Assembly (NCBI GenBank): GCA_002449305.1
Contig: DKDI01000029.1
Coordinates: forward strand, 1 to 17,917
Direction: 5' to 3'
Origin: Treponema sp. UBA6852
Lineage (GTDB): Bacteria; Spirochaetota; Spirochaetia; Treponematales; Treponemataceae
Length of the DNA: 17,917 bases
Within the stretch, counting starts at the first letter, position 1, and every line of letters starts with the position of its first letter. Positions 7,209 to 14,420 of this stretch are shown here, piece after piece. Both the position numbers and the translations under genes were made by a program. The notes beneath the pieces are model-generated. The model did not search any database, was not told the origin of the DNA, and worked only from the letters and a program-made list of their open reading frames with translations.

Positions 7209-8402
7209 ATGAAAAGTCTTTTGGGATTCGCCGCAGTTTTAATATCTTCCGCAGGAATTTTTGCCGCCACATTGACGGATGCGCAGGACAGGCTTGCTGC
7301 CATTGAAGAATTTAAAAGCGGAATCCTAAGCTCAAGCCCGAACGGATTTTTTTCTGACGAGGAAATGGATGCTCTTAACCTTCTTTATCAGGTTCTTGAA
7401 GAAGATGAATACACCGTAAATTCGCTTAACGGCGAAATGGAATTTTCCATAGGAGAATACAGCCTTGTAGAAACGAAATGGCCCACAGAAATCCAATGGC
7501 TTTTCTTAGACGGAAAAATAAGCTACGAGCGCAGCGTGGACATCATGTATTCTGATGCAATGGAAAAAAAATACGTTCCAGAGCCTGAAATGACTGAATA
7601 CCAGCGGCGCGACTATGAATATTACATAAACGACTACGAAAACAGAATCCGTTCCGGGGAAAAATTCTTCTATGCGGAACTTACATTTAAACTTACGCAC
7701 TGGCAGGGAGCAAGCGAATACAGATTTGAGCCGGTCGCTTTAAAAATCTACAAGAATTCAAAACGCCCGCGAGCAATAATTACAATCGATGAAGCTCAAA
7801 ACAAGGACTTTTTTACATTTGCGGAAGAAAAGGAATTCAGAACAGAAAAGCAGATTGAAAAAAACAACGCGCGCATAAAAAAACTTCTTAAGGATGAAAG
7901 CAAAAATTCTTCCACGGAAAAAGCAAAGAAAAAAGACATAATATTCACCGAACAAAAAGGAAGGCGGACATTTTACGTAAGCGCGGAAACTTCCACAGAC
8001 AACATCGATTTTTCAAGCACGGACTTTACTTCGTACAAGCTCGACAATATGTACGGAACTCTTACGCTCGGCCTTGGAAAATTTATCTTTGCAGGAATTT
8101 CAGCCGGAATAGACTTGACTTCGCTCAACGATGATGTTCCTGTCTATTCTTTCGGCGGAATTCTTGGAATAAACTTAAACCTTGGAACTCACCTGCGGCC
8201 TTACGGTCAGACTTCCATTTACGCGCGCACAGATGACCACGTTGTTTTTAAAACCGGAGCCGGCATAGACTTTAAACTTGGAAAATTCATGCTGAATCTT
8301 GAGTATAATTACAACTGGAGCAACAATGTAAACACTTCTGTAAAAGACGAGGAAACAGAAAAGTTCGGTTCATACACAGCAGGAATTGGACTTACTTGGT
8401 AA
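7209..8402 (+). CDS. Exported protein with C-terminal outer-membrane beta-barrel-like region
   Basis: The 397-residue product has a signal peptide (KSLLGFAAVLISSAGIFAA, cleavage before TLTDA). Residues about 20-245 are hydrophilic mixed structure rich in Glu, Lys and Tyr. From about residue 251 to the end there are alternating hydrophobic strands and Gly-rich turns (YGTLTLGLG, FAGISAGIDL, GGILGINLNLG, KTGAGIDFKLG, FMLNLEYNYNW, YTAGIGLTW). The C-terminus is an aromatic residue, as expected for a Bam-assembled outer-membrane barrel. I chose the ATG at 7209 because it begins the signal peptide and an earlier ATG at 7188 overlaps a TATAAT box; its Shine-Dalgarno (AAGG) is weak. The 3' end overlaps nth by 11 bp tail to tail. 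No specific family is recognised. Confidence 0.75.
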   Translation: MKSLLGFAAVLISSAGIFAATLTDAQDRLAAIEEFKSGILSSSPNGFFSDEEMDALNLLYQVLEEDEYTVNSLNGEMEFSIGEYSLVETKWPTEIQWLFLDGKISYERSVDIMYSDAMEKKYVPEPEMTEYQRRDYEYYINDYENRIRSGEKFFYAELTFKLTHWQGASEYRFEPVALKIYKNSKRPRAIITIDEAQNKDFFTFAEEKEFRTEKQIEKNNARIKKLLKDESKNSSTEKAKKKDIIFTEQKGRRTFYVSAETSTDNIDFSSTDFTSYKLDNMYGTLTLGLGKFIFAGISAGIDLTSLNDDVPVYSFGGILGINLNLGTHLRPYGQTSIYARTDDHVVFKTGAGIDFKLGKFMLNLEYNYNWSNNVNTSVKDEETEKFGSYTAGIGLTW

Positions 8403-9036
8403 AGTTTCCATTGTGAAGGCACAAGTCGTTTATCGGGCATTCCGCGCATTTAGGATTCCGCGCCGTGCAAATATAACGTCCGTGCAATATAAGCCAGTGA
8501 TGGGCGTGCATCATAAATTCAGCTGGAATGCGCTCAAGCAAGGAGCGTTCAACTTCAAGTGGAGTTGAGCCTTTGGCAAGTCCAATCTTGGGGCAGATTC
8601 TAAGAAGATGTGTGTCCACAGGCATTGTGGGCTTGTTGTAGACAACATTTAGAATAACATTCGCAGTTTTTCTTCCAACGCCCGGCAAAGATTCCAAGTC
8701 TTCCCTGTTGTCTGGAATTTGCGAATTGAATTTTTCTACAAGCATTTTGCTCAAGCCCACAACATGTTTTGCCTTGTTCTTGTAAAGCCCGATTGACTTT
8801 ATAAAGCCCCTTATTTTTTCTTCACCAAGAGCAAGCATAAGTTCCGGCGTATAGGCAACTTTATAAAGCGGTTCGGTTGCTTTGTTCACGGCTTTGTCTG
8901 TAGTCTGCGCAGAAAGAACAACGCTAACCAAAAGGCAAAAAGCATTAGGAGCAACAAGCTCAGTTTCTGGAGACGGATTCAGTTTTTGAAACCGCAGAAA
9001 GACCTGTGAAATCTGCTGCGGAGTTAAAAGTTTCAA
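8392..9036 (-). CDS. nth: Endonuclease III, base-excision DNA glycosylase/AP lyase
   Basis: Endonuclease III removes oxidised pyrimidines and cuts at abasic sites. The 214 residues match the family length. The helix-hairpin-helix LPGVGRKTANVIL contains the catalytic Lys123, and VDTHLLRI gives the catalytic Asp141. A 4Fe-4S cluster site is formed by Cys190, Cys197, Cys200 and Cys206 (C-x6-C-x2-C-x5-C). The start codon appears to be TTG at 9036, one base after the TAG stop of metK; this start gives the expected N-terminal helix before LLVSVVLSAQTTD, and the Shine-Dalgarno is weak (AAGAAAGAG). It is therefore probably translated from the metK transcript. The 3' end overlaps the convergent barrel-like gene by 11 bp. 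Confidence 0.94.
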   Translation of the reverse strand: MKLLTPQQISQVFLRFQKLNPSPETELVAPNAFCLLVSVVLSAQTTDKAVNKATEPLYKVAYTPELMLALGEEKIRGFIKSIGLYKNKAKHVVGLSKMLVEKFNSQIPDNREDLESLPGVGRKTANVILNVVYNKPTMPVDTHLLRICPKIGLAKGSTPLEVERSLLERIPAEFMMHAHHWLILHGRYICTARNPKCAECPINDLCLHNGNFTK

Positions 9037-9037
9037 G

Positions 9038-10216
9038 CTAGAACTCTTTCTTTAGGAGAGCGGCTTTGTCTGTCTGTTCCCACGGAAACTCTGAATTTCC
9101 AAAGTGACCGTAAGAAGCTGTCTTGGAATAAATAGGACGCTTAAGGTTGAGTGTCTTTGTTATTCCGGCCGGAGTGCAGTCAAACACTTTTTTTACAGCG
9201 TCCGCAATCTGAAAGTCAGGAACAATTCCAGTTCCAAAAGTTTCAACCAAAACAGAAACAGGGAACGGAACTCCAATTGCATAAGCAAGCTGAACTTCGC
9301 AACGTTCCGCCAAACCAGCGGCAACAATGTTCTTGGCAATGTAGCGCGCCATGTATGCTCCAGAGCGGTCAACCTTGCTAGGGTCTTTTCCACTGAAAGC
9401 TCCGCCTCCGTGTCGTCCCATTCCGCCGTAAGTGTCAACAATTATTTTTCTGCCTGTAAGTCCAGTGTCTCCAACAGGACCGCCGATTACAAACTGGCCT
9501 GTAGGATTTATAAAATACTTTGTTTTGGAATCCAAAAGCCCTGCTGGCTCAAGAACTGGCTTTATTATTTTTTCCGTTACCGTAGATTTTATTTCATCAT
9601 AGCTGATTCCCGCATCGTGCTGCTGACTTATAACAACAGTATCGATTCTTACAGGACGATGGCCTTCATATTCAATTGTAACCTGGCTCTTTGAATCCGG
9701 GCGCATCCATTTGACTTCGCCGCTTTTTCTTAGCTCTGCGGATTTTCTCATAAGCTTATGGGCAAACATAATCGGAGCAGGCATAAGTTCCGCTGTTTCC
9801 TTGCAGGCAAAACCGAACATCATTCCCTGATCTCCTGCGCCCTGCTGTCCTTTGTATTCATCAAGGCCTTTTCCTACAACTCCCTGATTTATATCCGATG
9901 ACTGGGAATGAATCATATTAAGAACAGCCATGGAATTGCAGTCCAAGCCATAGTCCGGATTTGTGTAGCCAATTCTTTGAACAACATCATGCGCAACTTT
10001 CTGAACATCAACCTGGGCATTTGTAGAAAGCTCGCCACCTACAAGAATAAGAGCCTGGGAAGCAAAAGTTTCGCAAGCAACATGGCTTTCTGGATCCTGA
10101 CGTAGACATTCATCAAGAATACCATCTGAAATCTGGTCGCAAACTTTATCCGGGTGTCCTTCCCCCACGGATTCCGAAGTAAATAAATAGTGATTTTTTG
10201 ATAAGACAGCGCTCAT
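9038..10216 (-). CDS. metK: S-adenosylmethionine synthetase
   Basis: MetK joins ATP and methionine to make S-adenosylmethionine, the main methyl donor, in the cytosol as a tetramer. The 392-residue product shows the family motifs in order: FTSESVGEGHPDKVCDQISD near the N-terminus (ATP and metal binding), GAGDQGMMFGFA in the middle, and GGMGRHGGGAFSGKDPSKVD in the C-terminal half (phosphate loop). I chose the ATG at 10216 because AGGAGG (10225-10230) lies 8 bases upstream; a longer frame from a GTG at 10252 adds 12 residues that do not look like MetK. A possible promoter is TTGCTT-17-TATATT (10308-10336). nth follows after one base. A probable RNA with a terminator lies upstream on the same strand. 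No known SAM riboswitch was recognised. Confidence 0.97.
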   Translation of the reverse strand: MSAVLSKNHYLFTSESVGEGHPDKVCDQISDGILDECLRQDPESHVACETFASQALILVGGELSTNAQVDVQKVAHDVVQRIGYTNPDYGLDCNSMAVLNMIHSQSSDINQGVVGKGLDEYKGQQGAGDQGMMFGFACKETAELMPAPIMFAHKLMRKSAELRKSGEVKWMRPDSKSQVTIEYEGHRPVRIDTVVISQQHDAGISYDEIKSTVTEKIIKPVLEPAGLLDSKTKYFINPTGQFVIGGPVGDTGLTGRKIIVDTYGGMGRHGGGAFSGKDPSKVDRSGAYMARYIAKNIVAAGLAERCEVQLAYAIGVPFPVSVLVETFGTGIVPDFQIADAVKKVFDCTPAGITKTLNLKRPIYSKTASYGHFGNSEFPWEQTDKAALLKKEF

Positions 10217-10307
10217 TTTTAGAGCCTCCTGTTTAGCAAGTTTCAGTTCCACAAGAAAACTGTTCCGCCTGCAATTTGGATAAATCAGCGGATAATTTGT
10301 TCACAAC

Positions 10308-10336
10308 AATATAATCAAAAGCAAAAAAACAAGCAA
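10308..10336 (-). promoter_or_regulatory. Candidate metK promoter
   Basis: On the minus strand TTGCTT (10331-10336) and TATATT (10308-10313) are 17 bp apart. Transcription would start near 10301 and give a leader of about 85 bases containing a TCCGC/GCGGA stem. The -35 match is weak (three of six). Confidence 0.4.
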
Positions 10337-10505
10337 GTAATTCTTTTGCGCTTTAAACTTCTAAATGCTATCAGCGCAATTACTACAGCAATAAAGTGCC
10401 AATTAGTACGCTAATGTTGTTTTTTTTATATCTTGAATTTCGAGTGTTGGAAAAATTTATAATATTGATTTTTTAACTATGAGAAATACTATCAAAACAG
10501 ACCTG
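10337..10505. other. Non-coding AT-rich spacer upstream of metK
   Basis: No gene or clear start signal was found. An inverted repeat TTGCGCT/AGCGCAA (10346-10352 with 10373-10379) has no adjacent T-run. The stretch separates the terminator of the upstream RNA from the proposed metK promoter. Confidence 0.4.
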
Positions 10506-10536
10506 AAAAAAAACCTGCTTTATAATAAAGCAGGTT
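10506..10536 (-). terminator. Intrinsic terminator of the RNA upstream of metK
   Basis: A perfect 11-bp stem (10526-10536 with 10512-10522, core CCTGCTTTA) with a 3-base loop is followed on the minus strand by a run of T residues down to 10506. Confidence 0.88.
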
Positions 10537-10677
10537 ATAAAACAAAGACATTTTCTTTTGATTGTTAGCAATCTAGCCGACTGGCGGTAAATGTCAAACC
10601 CTTATGGAACTGATAAGGCACTGCTTGTCGGCACAACACCTTACTTCACCGCTCATGCAAACACACTTGTTGTCTAC
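10506..10677 (-). ncRNA. Probable structured RNA of about 170 nt, class unknown
   Basis: The stretch is bounded by a promoter and an intrinsic terminator on the minus strand and has no supported coding frame. Several helices can be drawn. P1 pairs 10645-10652 with 10584-10591 (GCGGTGAA with TTTACCGC). Inside it, CCTTAT at 10613-10618 can pair either with 10639-10644 (GTAAGG) or with 10600-10605 (ATAAGG). GCCGAC at 10627-10632 can form a pseudoknot with GTCGGC at 10576-10581. A small GATTG/CAATC hairpin (10560-10573) and the terminator follow. AAGCAG at 10621-10626 could also pair with the CTGCTT of the terminator stem. I do not recognise a 6S, tmRNA, SRP, RNase P or known riboswitch signature. 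It may be an independent small RNA or a metK leader attenuator. Confidence 0.6.
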
Positions 10678-10683
10678 ACTTCT

Positions 10684-10712
10684 AATATAGCAATAAAGTA
10701 ATCAAAAATCAA
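10684..10712 (-). promoter_or_regulatory. Promoter of the RNA upstream of metK
   Basis: TTGATT (10707-10712) and TATATT (10684-10689) on the minus strand are separated by exactly 17 bp. The predicted transcription start is about 10677. Confidence 0.65.
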
Positions 10713-10735
10713 CAAAAAAATCATGCCACACTATT

Positions 10736-12139
10736 TTATTCCTTTATAATTTTTCCATCTTTTATGTATATTAAATTTCCATTGATATAGTTTCCAACAA
10801 ACTCTTTATTATCAAGAATAATCATATTATAATAAAGTCCATTCTTCACAGCTGTATATGTCAAATTATTATTGTAAAACTTTAAGTCAATTATGAAATC
10901 ATAAATCTCCGTTTGAAAATCACCTATATGTAAAATTGCATCTTTAAAATATTCAGTTGATGTTATATATGCAAAGGAAGCTCCATCTTCTGAAAAAGCA
11001 ATATCATTTATAGATTCATAAGGTCCGTATTGATTTTGATTACAAATAAAATAATATTGACCACTTTTCTTTATTACATAAGCTATTTTTTTCCATTTGG
11101 TGAAAAAGTTATCTGATAACAATATTCATAAGGACCGGCTTTCTCATTTCCAACGCTTAAATAAAATTTTGCATCCGGAGATGAATCATGTGAATAAGAA
11201 AAAGCAATTATATTTTTATCTGGAGAACTTGCAACATCTCCCACTTGAGCAAACGGACCATATTTTTTGCTCCCGAAATAAATATAATAAATATAATTTC
11301 CCTCTTGACTTGTGCAAACACTGTAAAGAAGTTTGTCATTTACAAAATCAATATCCGATATTAATAGTCCTTCTGAAACTTTATCTTTATTAACCCACAA
11401 AGTTTCATTTCTGTTATTTTTATTATGACTATGAGCTTCATAAGCTAATTTTTTTCCATCAGAAGAAAAATTTCCAATATACAAACTATCAAAAGGACCT
11501 GCTAATAAACCATCTTTAGTATATACATATTCTTTTTTGTTCTTTTCAACTCTATATGCATAAGCTTTTTCTTGTTGATATTTACAGTCAGTCACATCAT
11601 CAAATGGTCCGTATTTATTTTGTTCAGTATATATATAAAATTTAGATTTTTCTTTTGCCACATAAGATATAATTTTATCATTTGAAACAAGGAAATACTT
11701 TAATTGTTCAAATGGACCTATTTCTTTATCTTTACATTTTAGATAAACCCCCTGCATCAGTTTCAAAAGCATAGCTCAATGTTTCTTTATCATCAGCAAT
11801 AAAAAAGTTACTTATACTTTTATAATGCTCTAAACAAGCACCGTTTATAAATAAACAAGCTTCATTCTCAATTTTTGCAGTATATATTATTTTTTCAGAA
11901 GTAAATAACCAAGAGTCAATTGAATCATACGGACCAAAATTATTATTTCCAATTCTAACATAATATTTTTTTACTGCTGATATTAAGCCTTGTTTATCTT
12001 CGTAATAAAAGCATATCGGAATATTGTTTTGAATAATGCCAACATTATAAACACTTTTATCACATACCCCTATTTGCTCTTTAGCAAACAGGCTAAAAAT
12101 CATACCCAAAAGTATAAATATAATAACTTTCTTTCTCAT
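10736..12139 (-). pseudogene. Exported beta-propeller-like repeat protein, broken by two homopolymer frameshifts
   Basis: Three overlapping open frames (12139-11732, 11772-11083, 11122-10736) are pieces of one gene. The first has a signal peptide (KKVIIFILLGMIFSLFA) and an AAGGA Shine-Dalgarno. Joined, they give about 467 residues with eight or more repeats of roughly 45-50 residues of the form (Y/F)GP(Y/F)-D-S/V-I followed by FS-x-DG-K-x-AY, which suggests a beta-propeller. The first break is at a C5 run (11748-11752; four bases would restore the frame, giving TDAGVYLKC). The second is at a T7 run (11086-11092; eight would give SPNGKKIAYVI). The two shifts cancel, so the first and third pieces share a frame. 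The gene is more AT-rich than its core-gene neighbours. It starts 24 bp after the toxin stop and may be in that operon. Function is unknown. Confidence 0.75.
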
Positions 12140-12163
12140 TTATTAGTCCTTGTCAAATAAAAT

Positions 12164-12454
12164 CTACTTCACTTTTTCGTAATGTGTCCACATACGGATT
12201 ATCTTTACTATTCCTTCGTATTTCACATTGTCAACTGTAACTTCCTCATTAAAAATTTCATAGACCAATCTATGCTGAATATTAATTCGCCTTGAATACA
12301 ATCCTGATAAATTTCCAATAAGTTCTTCATAAGGCGGCTCAAGCGGATTTTTTCGTAAAATTTCAATTAAGTATTTTGCCTTGACATCAAGCTTTGCTGA
12401 TTTTAGGTTCTTTATATCTTTTGCTGCTTGTCTGCCATATTTTATGAGATACAT
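12164..12454 (-). CDS. YoeB/Txe-family toxin (ribosome-dependent mRNA interferase)
   Basis: This 96-residue protein has the RelE/ParE-like fold signature of the Txe/YoeB family: a helical start (YGRQAAKDIKNLK), EPPYEELIGNLSGLYSRRI, then HRLVYEI and a C-terminal IIRMWTHYE. The Glu/Arg/His and terminal Tyr positions used by YoeB for mRNA cleavage in the ribosomal A site appear to be kept. I chose the ATG at 12454, two bases after the antitoxin stop; an overlapping TTG at 12463 would add three residues. An inserted segment (EEVTVDNVKYEG) makes the last hairpin longer than in E. coli YoeB. It is the second gene of a toxin-antitoxin operon under the TGTACA operator. Confidence 0.88.
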   Translation of the reverse strand: MYLIKYGRQAAKDIKNLKSAKLDVKAKYLIEILRKNPLEPPYEELIGNLSGLYSRRINIQHRLVYEIFNEEVTVDNVKYEGIVKIIRMWTHYEKVK

Positions 12455-12456
12455 TT

Positions 12457-12708
12457 CTACCAATCAACTTCATCTTCAGAAAGACAATCTTTTAAAGGAG
12501 CATTTTTTCCCTTTATTAATGACTCTGCCATTCCCGGAACTGAATTCAAGTACATTGTTTCTTGAATAGCATTCCAGTCGTCCTCTCCTATAAGAACTGC
12601 GTTTTTTCCTTTTGAATTTGTAAGAGTCAAAGGCTGTGAATTGTCATTAACAAACGCCATTATTTTAAAGAGATTTTCCCTTGCTTTTGTCGCTGTAATT
12701 GCATTCAT
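12457..12708 (-). CDS. YefM/Phd-family antitoxin
   Basis: The 83-residue protein opens MNAITATKARENLFKIM, the typical YefM N-terminus that dimerises and binds DNA, followed by QPLTLTNSKGKNAVLIGEDDWNAIQETMYL as in the family. The acidic C-terminal part (LKDCLSEDEVDW) would wrap and block the toxin. GGAGG (12714-12718) is 5 bases before the ATG. Antitoxin precedes toxin, as in most such operons. By analogy with YefM it should repress its own promoter through the TGTACA half-sites at 12724-12741, with toxin acting as co-repressor at the right ratio. Confidence 0.9.
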   Translation of the reverse strand: MNAITATKARENLFKIMAFVNDNSQPLTLTNSKGKNAVLIGEDDWNAIQETMYLNSVPGMAESLIKGKNAPLKDCLSEDEVDW

Positions 12709-12723
12709 ACAAACCTCCGTTTA

Positions 12724-12757
12724 TGTACATTATAGCGTACATCGCAATAAAAAACAA
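12724..12757 (-). promoter_or_regulatory. Autoregulated promoter and operator of the toxin-antitoxin operon
   Basis: TGTACA (12724-12729) and its inverted near-copy CGTACA (12736-12741) flank a perfect TATAAT on the minus strand (12729-12734), with TTGTTT (12752-12757) 17 bp further up. TGTACA is the known core of YefM operators, so a bound antitoxin would cover the -10 box. Confidence 0.75.
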
Positions 12758-12795
12758 AGTGCTTTTCTATTTTACTCTGAATTTCAATATATTTT

Positions 12796-12803
12796 CCCCC
12801 CCC
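12796..12803. repeat. C8 homopolymer in intergenic DNA
   Basis: Eight C residues lie between the toxin-antitoxin promoter and the leader of the CBM48 gene. It is the longest C/G run seen in the window, in DNA that is otherwise AT-rich. Confidence 0.8.
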
Positions 12804-12836
12804 TCCTCATAAATCGAAACGTTTTTATACATGCCC

Positions 12837-12863
12837 TTGATTACATTTGAAATATTATATAAT
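12837..12863 (+). promoter_or_regulatory. Candidate promoter of the CBM48 protein gene
   Basis: TTGATT (12837-12842) and TATAAT (12858-12863) are 15 bp apart, slightly short. A start near 12870 would include the small leader frames. A second TATAAT at 12950-12955 is too close to the Shine-Dalgarno to serve this gene. Confidence 0.4.
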
Positions 12864-12891
12864 ATATGAATATGGCAAAGGAGCGAAAACA

Positions 12892-12954
12892 ATGCATATA
12901 TATGCGTTATTTTCTATCCGGCAACTGTTGTTTTTTATCAAATTGTTTTTATAA
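12892..12954 (+). CDS. Candidate 20-residue hydrophobic leader peptide
   Basis: An ATG at 12892 has AAGGAG (12878-12883) 8 bases upstream and encodes a short peptide, mostly Leu, Phe and Ile with two basic residues, ending two bases before the Shine-Dalgarno of the CBM48 gene. Coupled translation is possible. An alternative frame 12872-12967 gives a 31-residue Cys-rich peptide (CCFLSNCFYNKE) without a Shine-Dalgarno. Both are tentative. Confidence 0.3.
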   Translation: MHIYALFSIRQLLFFIKLFL

Positions 12955-12968
12955 TAAGGAGACATGAA

Positions 12969-13277
12969 ATGTCACTGAAAAAGTCTTATTCCAAAGACAA
13001 GAAAACTTGTAACGTAACTTTTTCTGTTTCTCAGGAAGCAGCACACGGTGCAGAAAAAGTTTCAATCGCAGGAGACTTTAACAGCTGGAGCAGCACAGAA
13101 ACTCCGTTGAAAAAAGGCAAAGACGGTTCTTTCTCTGTAAAAATCCCTCTTGAAGCTGGAAAAGAATATCAGTTCCGCTATCTTCTTGACGGAAAACACT
13201 GGGAAAACGACTGGGCGGCAGACAAGTACATTCCTGCTCCATTCTCCCACACAGACAATTCTGTTGTAATCTGCTAA
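12969..13277 (+). CDS. Stand-alone CBM48/isoamylase N-terminal-like domain protein
   Basis: The 102-residue protein consists almost entirely of one early-set immunoglobulin-like domain of the CBM48 type. Signature parts are VSIAGDFNSW near the start and YQFRYLLDGKHWENDWAADKY near the end, as found in the glycogen-binding domains of branching enzymes, isoamylases and AMPK beta. No catalytic domain is attached and no signal peptide is present, so it is probably cytosolic and may bind glycogen or another alpha-glucan. AAGGAG (12956-12961) lies 7 bases before the ATG. A terminator follows at once, so it is transcribed without the downstream reductase. Regulation or scaffolding of glycogen enzymes is inference. 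Confidence 0.87.
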   Translation: MSLKKSYSKDKKTCNVTFSVSQEAAHGAEKVSIAGDFNSWSSTETPLKKGKDGSFSVKIPLEAGKEYQFRYLLDGKHWENDWAADKYIPAPFSHTDNSVVIC

Positions 13278-13304
13278 GCTAGCTTAAAATCTTTTACTTT
13301 ATAC

Positions 13305-13347
13305 AAGCTGTCCAAGTGAAGAAAACTTCAAAGGGCAGCTTTTTTTA
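13305..13347 (+). terminator. Intrinsic terminator after the CBM48 protein gene
   Basis: AAGCTGTCC (13305-13313) pairs with GGGCAGCTT (13333-13341) with one G-U pair. The loop contains a TGAAG/CTTCA hairpin, and a T-run to 13347 follows. Confidence 0.82.
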
Positions 13348-13387
13348 TAAAATCTGTAAAAAAAGTGGAAATTCCAAAACAACCCAT

Positions 13388-13393
13388 TATAAT
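13388..13393 (+). promoter_or_regulatory. -10 element of the aldo/keto reductase gene
   Basis: A perfect TATAAT lies 18 bp before the start codon at 13412. A weak -35 (GTGGAA, 13365-13370) is 17 bp upstream. Confidence 0.5.
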
Positions 13394-13411
13394 GTATAAA
13401 AGGAGATGCAC

Positions 13412-14392
13412 ATGGACTTAAAAGGAATCTACACAGCAGACACTCACCGCTATGATGACTTTCAATCTTTATATAATCGATGCGGAAAAAGCGGAATTCT
13501 CTTGCCCAAAGTAAGCCTAGGATTTTGGCACAACTTCGGCGGAAACGATTCTTATGAACGAAGCCGGAAAATTACACATTTTGCGTTTGACCATGGAATA
13601 AATCATTTTGACCTTGCAAATAACTACGGACCACCTTACGGCAGCGCAGAAGAAACAATGGGGCGTCTTATTGAAGATGACTTCCGTCCTTACCGCGACG
13701 AGCTTTTTATTTCAACAAAAGCTGGCTATGATATGTGGGAAGGTCCTTATGGCAACTGGGGCTCGCGCAAATATCTTACCGCAAGTCTTGACCAAAGTTT
13801 AAAGCGCATGAATCTTGACTATGTAGATTTATTTTACAGCCACCGCTACGATCCGAACACTCCTTTGGAAGAAACTTTGCAGGCAATGGTGGACATTGTA
13901 AAGCAAGGAAAAGCCCTTTATCTGGGTTTAAGCCGCTGGCCGCTTGAAGCATTAAAATTCGCCGACAACTATCTTCGAGAACGGGATGTTCCGCTTCTTA
14001 TTTATCAGGGCAGGCTGAATCTTCTTGACCGTTCACCTCAAGAGGAAGGCATTCTTGACTACTGCGCAGAGCATGGAATTGGATTTATTTCATTTTCTCC
14101 ATTGGCGCAAGGCTTGCTTACAGACCGATACCTTAACGGAATTCCTTCTGACAGCAGAATGGCAAAAGAGCATTTTCTAAAAAGCAAAGACTTGACTCCA
14201 GAACTTCTGGAAAAACTAAAGTCATGGAACGCACAGGCAGGCAAACGCAACGAAACTCTTGCAGAAATGGCGTTGTCCTGGATTCTTAACCAGAAAGGCG
14301 TTACAAGCGTGCTGGTTGGCGCAAGTTCCGCAGAGCAGCTTGAAAAAAACATGAAATGTGTTCACGCTGAACCGTTCAGCAGTGAAATATAG
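13412..14392 (+). CDS. Aldo/keto reductase, YghZ (L-glyceraldehyde 3-phosphate reductase) type
   Basis: The 326-residue protein is an NADPH-dependent aldo/keto reductase closest to the YghZ/Gpr and Kv-beta-like subgroup, which reduces L-glyceraldehyde 3-phosphate and methylglyoxal-type aldehydes. Family segments include YNRCGKSG, SLGFWHNFGG, FDLANNYGPPYGSAEE, ISTKAGYDMWEGPYG, YVDLFYSHRYD, FSPLAQGLLTDRYLNGIP and SVLVGASSAEQLEKN. The catalytic tetrad appears complete (Asp67, Tyr72, Lys103, His144). I chose the ATG at 13412 because AGGAG (13401-13405) is 6 bases upstream; an in-frame ATG at 13406 touches the Shine-Dalgarno. A frameshifted lipoprotein gene follows after 28 bp. Detoxification of reactive aldehydes is the likely role. 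Confidence 0.93.
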   Translation: MDLKGIYTADTHRYDDFQSLYNRCGKSGILLPKVSLGFWHNFGGNDSYERSRKITHFAFDHGINHFDLANNYGPPYGSAEETMGRLIEDDFRPYRDELFISTKAGYDMWEGPYGNWGSRKYLTASLDQSLKRMNLDYVDLFYSHRYDPNTPLEETLQAMVDIVKQGKALYLGLSRWPLEALKFADNYLRERDVPLLIYQGRLNLLDRSPQEEGILDYCAEHGIGFISFSPLAQGLLTDRYLNGIPSDSRMAKEHFLKSKDLTPELLEKLKSWNAQAGKRNETLAEMALSWILNQKGVTSVLVGASSAEQLEKNMKCVHAEPFSSEI

Positions 14393-14420
14393 AAAGTGAA
14401 ATCAAACACAGGAGAATTTT

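Noticed and set aside
10506..10677. Known SAM riboswitch, tmRNA, SRP RNA or RNase P RNA
   Set aside because: None of the conserved core sequences of these classes could be found, and the size does not fit tmRNA or RNase P RNA.
12950..12955. TATAAT as promoter of the CBM48 gene
   Set aside because: Transcription would begin after the Shine-Dalgarno at 12956-12961, so it cannot serve this gene.
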